Shown: positions 60,728 through 64,000 of the stretch, piece after piece
Numbering within the stretch: the first letter of the stretch is position 1
Layout of the letters: every line of letters begins with the position of its first letter
From: Teichococcus aerophilus
GTDB taxonomy: Bacteria; Pseudomonadota; Alphaproteobacteria; Acetobacterales; Acetobacteraceae
Direction: 5' to 3'
DNA length: 64,000 nucleotides
Assembly: GCF_014490485.1 (NCBI RefSeq)
Contig: NZ_JACTVA010000003.1
Coordinates: 1 to 64,000, forward strand
Notes under the pieces: generated by a model
The model's input: the letters and a program-made list of their open reading frames with translations, nothing else
Database searches by the model: none
Told to the model about the DNA's origin: nothing
Made by a program: the position numbers and the translations under genes

Positions 60728-61476
60728 GGGCGCTCATCGCCGCCATCGGCATCCTGCTTGGTTGGGAAGCGTTCGTGCGCTGGTCGGAGGTTCCGCCCTT
60801 CCTGCTGCCCTCGCCCATCCGCGTCGGCAATGTGCTGTGGACGCGCTGGGACATCCTGATCGGCCATGCCGGCACCACGCTGACGGAAATCCTGCTGGGC
60901 ATGGTGTTCGGCAGCCTGTTGGGCGCCTCCACCGCGCTGCTGTTGACGGCGTGGCGCGGCGGGCGGCGCTGGCTACTGCCGCTGCTGATCGCCAGCCAGG
61001 CCATCCCGGTCTTCGCCATCGCGCCGCTGCTGACGCTGTGGATGGGCTTCGGGCTGGCCAGCAAGATCGCCATGGCCACCATCATCATCTTCTTCCCCGT
61101 CGCCACCGCCTTCTATGACGGGCTGCGGCGGACGGAGCCGGGGTGGCTGGACCTGGCCACCACTATGGGTGCCTCCCGCACCGCCATCCTGTGGCGCGTG
61201 CGGGTGCCGGCAGCCCTGCCCGGCCTGGCCTCCGGCCTGCGGGTCGCCGCCGCTGTCGCGCCGATCGGCGCGGTGGTGGGGGAATGGGTCGGCGCTTCTT
61301 CCGGCCTTGGCTACGTGATGCTGCAGGCCAATGGCCGCAGCCAGACCGACGTGATGTTCGCCGCCCTCGCCATCCTGGCCAGCATGGCCATGGTGCTGTG
61401 GTTCGTGACCGACCTTCTGCTGCGCCGCATGCTGCCCTGGCAGCCGGACGCCCTTTCCGAGGACACAAGCCGATGA
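60724..61476 (+). CDS. thiX: thiamine-precursor ABC importer permease (ThiX-like)
   Basis: A 250-residue permease with about six spans. LIGHAGTTLTEILLGMVFG opens the core domain and the coupling loop reads LDLATTMGASRTAILWRVRVP, followed by VGEWVGASSGLGYVMLQANG, which is typical of the NitT/TauT class. Both ends overlap neighbours by ATGA. Confidence 0.86.
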   Translation: MRALIAAIGILLGWEAFVRWSEVPPFLLPSPIRVGNVLWTRWDILIGHAGTTLTEILLGMVFGSLLGASTALLLTAWRGGRRWLLPLLIASQAIPVFAIAPLLTLWMGFGLASKIAMATIIIFFPVATAFYDGLRRTEPGWLDLATTMGASRTAILWRVRVPAALPGLASGLRVAAAVAPIGAVVGEWVGASSGLGYVMLQANGRSQTDVMFAALAILASMAMVLWFVTDLLLRRMLPWQPDALSEDTSR

Positions 61477-62468
61477 CCCTGCTGACCCGCCGCGCCCTGC
61501 CGGCCCTGGCCACGCTCGCGCTGCCCGCCGCCACTGCCGCGCAGGCGCAGACGGCCACCGCCGCTACCCAGCCTGCCGCCATCCCGGCAAAGCTGACCCT
61601 GATGTTGGACTGGTTCGTGAACCCGGACCACGCGCCCATCATCGTCGCGCAGGAAGGCGGCCACTTCGCCCGCGCCGGGCTGGAGGTCCGCGTCATCGCC
61701 CCGGCCGACCCCAACGACCCGCCGCGCCTGGTGGCCGCGAAGCAGGCCGATATCGGCGTCTACTACCAGAAGAACCTGTATCTGGCGGTGGAGAACGGAT
61801 TGCCGCTGGCGCGCGTCGGCACCCTGGTGGCGACACCGCTCTCCACCCTCTCCGTGCTGCGGGACGGGGCGGTGAAGCAGCTGGCGGACCTGAAGGGCAA
61901 GAAGATCGGCTTCAGCACCGCGGGGTTCGAGGAAGTGGCGGTGGATACCATCCTCGGTACCGTCGGCCTGTCCTCGAAGGACGTGACGCTGATCAACGTG
62001 AATTTCGGCCTGTCCTCGGCGCTGATGTCCGGGCAGGTGGACGCCATCCTGGGCGGCTTCCGCAACTTCGAGCTGCACCAGCTGGACATCGAGGGCCGCC
62101 CCGGCCGCGCCTTCTTCCCCGAGCAGCACGGCATGCCGATCTATGACGAGCTGATCTACGTCGCCCACAAGGACCGTGGCCGTGACCCGGCGCTGCGCCG
62201 CTTCATGGACGCGGTGGAGGCAGCAACCACCTTCCTGGTCAACAACCACGAGGAAAGCTGGAAGATGTTCATTGCCGGCCCGCGCCGGGAACTGGACAAC
62301 GAGCTGAACCGCCGCGCCTTCGCGGACACCATCAACCGCTTCTCGCTCGCCCCCGCCGCACTGGACCGCAACCGCTACGAGCGGTTTGCCCGCTTCATGC
62401 ACGAGAAGAAGATGATCAGCCGGGTGCCGGCGCTGGAGAGCTATGCGGTGGAATTGCCGGTGGCTTGA
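61473..62468 (+). CDS. thiY: thiamine-precursor binding protein (ThiY/NMT1-like)
   Basis: A 331-residue periplasmic protein of the NMT1/THI5-like family. Its signal peptide ends ATAAQAQ. LMLDWFVNPDHAPIIVAQEGG is the standard first block of the pyrimidine-binding group, and ADIGVYYQKNLYLA and GFSTAGFEEVAVDTIL follow. Relatives bind formylaminopyrimidine or hydroxymethylpyrimidine. With the TPP riboswitch upstream, the operon is a salvage importer for the pyrimidine half of thiamine. Confidence 0.87.
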   Translation: MTLLTRRALPALATLALPAATAAQAQTATAATQPAAIPAKLTLMLDWFVNPDHAPIIVAQEGGHFARAGLEVRVIAPADPNDPPRLVAAKQADIGVYYQKNLYLAVENGLPLARVGTLVATPLSTLSVLRDGAVKQLADLKGKKIGFSTAGFEEVAVDTILGTVGLSSKDVTLINVNFGLSSALMSGQVDAILGGFRNFELHQLDIEGRPGRAFFPEQHGMPIYDELIYVAHKDRGRDPALRRFMDAVEAATTFLVNNHEESWKMFIAGPRRELDNELNRRAFADTINRFSLAPAALDRNRYERFARFMHEKKMISRVPALESYAVELPVA

Positions 62469-62678
62469 AGGCTGGGGGGAATGAATTCCCCCAGCCTCCC
62501 CTTCTCTTCTTAGCGGTATTTTTGATGGATCTTTGGAGGGGTTGTCGCTTTGCGCGGCTGGGCCGCGCCGAGGATCCATAATCCCCGGCGACTGTGGGTT
62601 TCGCCCATGAGGTCCATTTTATAATACCGCCGCCATCATAGGGGTCCGGGGGAGAACTCCTCCCACCCCCGCCTCGCC
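62469..62678. other. structured spacer between convergent thiY and the PrpB-family gene
   Basis: No gene seen. A hairpin AGGCTGGGGG(G)AAT/ATTCCCCCAGCCT (62469-62497) directly follows the thiY stop and leads into CTTCTCTTCT and TATTTTT. An inner inverted repeat pairs GCGGTATT...ATGGATC (62513-62531) with GGTCCAT...AATACCGC (62611-62630). Near the other gene lies GGGGTCCGGGGGAG with CTCCTCCCACCCC. The layout matches 50026-50223. Confidence 0.55.
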
Positions 62679-63602
62679 TCAACTCCGCTGCGGCATCGCC
62701 TCCGGCACCACCGTCGCCACCAGGGTCTGGTCCAGGGCCTCGTAGGCGCTGTAGTCGATGGTCTTGTACAGCTCGGCGCGCGTCTGCATCCGGTCGATCA
62801 TCTTGTGCGTGCCGCCGTCGCGGTTGATGGCGGCGTACAGGTCCTCCATCCCCTTGGCCGCGACGCGCAGGTGGCTGACGGGCCAGATCACCATGGCGTA
62901 ACCCATCTCCTGGAATTCCTCCGCGGTGAAGAAGGGCGTGCGGCCGAACTCGGTCATGTTGGCCAGCAGCTTCACGCCCGGCATGCGGGCGGCGAATTCC
63001 TGGAACATCTCCCGCGTCGTCAGCGCCTCGGGGAAGATCGCATCGGCCCCGGCCTCCAGGTACAGCTTCGCGCGCGCCACGGCGCCGTCGATGCCCTCGC
63101 TCGCCGCCGCATCGGTGCGGGCGATCAGATAGAGGTGCCGCCGTGCCTTGCGGGCGGCTGCCACCTTGGCGGCCATGTCCCGCGCATCGGCCAGCTTCTT
63201 GTCGTTCAGGTGGCCGCACTTCTTCGGCAGCAGCTGGTCTTCCAGGTGCACCGCGCCGGCCCCGGCCTCCTCGAAGGCGCGGACCATGTGCATGACGTTC
63301 AGTGCCTCGCCATACCCGGTATCACCATCCACCAGGGCCGGCAGGCCGCCGGCGCGGGCCACCTGGCGCACATGCCAGGCGACGTCATCGACCGTGATCA
63401 TGCCGAGGTCGGGCAACCCCATGGTGGCGGACATGGCGGCGCCGGACATGTACAGCGCCTCGAACCCCGCCTTCTTCGCCAGCAGCGCCGCGATGCCGAG
63501 ATGCGCGCCGGGGATGCGCAGGATCTCCGGCCGTTCCAGCAGGGCGCGGAAGCGCTGCCCGGCAGGGGCATCTGGCAGATCGTCGGCAACCACATAGGGC
63601 AT
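62679..63602 (-). CDS. prpB: isocitrate lyase/PEP mutase family protein (methylisocitrate lyase-like)
   Basis: A 307-residue TIM barrel. Family motifs are LPALVDGDTGYGEALNV with the metal-binding Asp and the lyase loop LLPKKCGHLNDKKL with the catalytic KKCGH. The rest (IARTDAAASEGIDGAVARAK, FPEALTTREMFQEFA) follows PrpB, which cuts 2-methylisocitrate to pyruvate and succinate. No prpC or prpD is adjacent, so a related carboxyvinyl or oxaloacetate lyase remains possible. ATG at 63602 follows GGGAAG. Confidence 0.83.
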   Translation of the reverse strand: MPYVVADDLPDAPAGQRFRALLERPEILRIPGAHLGIAALLAKKAGFEALYMSGAAMSATMGLPDLGMITVDDVAWHVRQVARAGGLPALVDGDTGYGEALNVMHMVRAFEEAGAGAVHLEDQLLPKKCGHLNDKKLADARDMAAKVAAARKARRHLYLIARTDAAASEGIDGAVARAKLYLEAGADAIFPEALTTREMFQEFAARMPGVKLLANMTEFGRTPFFTAEEFQEMGYAMVIWPVSHLRVAAKGMEDLYAAINRDGGTHKMIDRMQTRAELYKTIDYSAYEALDQTLVATVVPEAMPQRS

Positions 63603-63752
63603 TGTGTTCTTCCCATCCTGGACGCGCCGAGCCTAGCACCCGCGTGGCCGATACGACCACCGGTGCGCCGCACCCTTCCCCATCCGGCGTTCCAGCCCTA
63701 GCTTTAGGAATACCTGCCAAGCCCACCCCTGAGCCTTCCTGGGAGATACGTG

Positions 63753-64000
63753 ATGGAAATGACCGGCGAACGGCGCATCGAGGCGCCGCGTGACATCGTG
63801 TGGCAGGGCCTGAACGACCCGGAGATCCTGCGCGAATCCATTCCCGGCTGCGAGTCAGTGGACCGCACCGGGCCCGATTCCTTCCAGGCCCGCGTCGCCG
63901 TGAAGCTCGGCCCGATGGGCGCCAAGTTCAGCGGCAAGGTGCAGCTGACGAACATCAACCCGCCCGCCTCCTACACCATTGGCGGTGAGGGCAATGGCGG
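63753..64000 (+). CDS. coxG: CoxG-like SRPBCC protein, truncated by the window edge
   Basis: The first 82 residues are visible: MEMTGERRIEAPRDIVWQGL, then NDPEILRESIPGCESV, VAVKLGPMGAKFSGKVQL and NPPASYTIGGEG, the standard start of CoxG (CO dehydrogenase subunit G) proteins. These lipid-binding-fold proteins help assemble or anchor molybdenum hydroxylases at the membrane. GGGAG lies eight bases before the ATG at 63753. The orphan coxSM pair sits 40 kb to the left; what follows beyond the edge is unknown. Confidence 0.85.
   Translation, partial: MEMTGERRIEAPRDIVWQGLNDPEILRESIPGCESVDRTGPDSFQARVAVKLGPMGAKFSGKVQLTNINPPASYTIGGEGNG

Overview
This is a contiguous, very GC-rich chromosomal segment with densely packed genes, many ATGA stop/start overlaps and no insertion sequence, integrase, CRISPR array or rRNA. 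Gene content (carbon-phosphorus lyase operon, glyoxylate-branch pair hyi/glxR, Cox-type molybdenum hydroxylase subunits, a SAM-II-like leader before metNIQ, a PrtD/HlyD type I exporter) points to an alphaproteobacterium, most like the Roseomonas side of the Acetobacteraceae. The lineage is inferred from families and composition, not from a marker gene.

Layout. 1-1405: the start of an exported protein (possibly TolC), an isoaspartyl methyltransferase gene, and tRNA-Cys and tRNA-Asn, each with a readable sigma-70-type promoter, ending in a strong terminator. 1562-10989: phosphonate use. phnF and a second, divergent PhnM-like gene read left; phnGHIJKLM and a 2H-phosphoesterase gene read right as one overlapping operon ending in a 15-bp hairpin; phnN lies just beyond, on the other strand, next to a cupin lipoprotein. 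11089-16824: a gamma-glutamyltransferase-like enzyme, an AI-2E family membrane protein, hydroxypyruvate isomerase plus tartronate semialdehyde reductase, and an HTH regulator. 16856-23202 (mostly minus strand): a Pat-type protein acetyltransferase, an ATP-grasp ligase, a double cold-shock-domain protein with a repetitive disordered linker, and Cox FAD and iron-sulfur subunits without a large subunit nearby. 23394-30689: a peptide-type ABC importer with two tandem binding proteins.

30848-44154: GtrA, a type I secretion ATPase and adaptor with a small unknown gene, MepA, a glycerophosphodiesterase, a TRAP-type binding protein overlapping a hybrid histidine kinase, a nucleoside hydrolase with a divergent GntR/FCD regulator, and an M20 peptidase homologue lacking usual metal ligands. 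44268-54444: DEAD-box helicase, metNIQQ behind a SAM-II-like leader, dadA with a divergent Lrp regulator, a synthase-fold protein without catalytic aspartates, sodB and yajC. 54568-64000: a DUF815 ATPase, a metallo-beta-lactamase-fold hydrolase, a TPR/glycosyltransferase-like protein, a histone-deacetylase-family enzyme, a TPP riboswitch driving a thiamine-precursor ABC importer, a methylisocitrate-lyase-family enzyme and the start of a CoxG-like gene.

The strongest unexplained signals are: a 93-bp repeat in two copies, each directly after a gene in that gene's orientation (48979-49071 and 52208-52300); a shared ACGCT-N5-AGCGT palindrome flanking the ATP-grasp gene; the binding protein/kinase pair with no transporter; and the apparently inactive M20 and synthase homologues.
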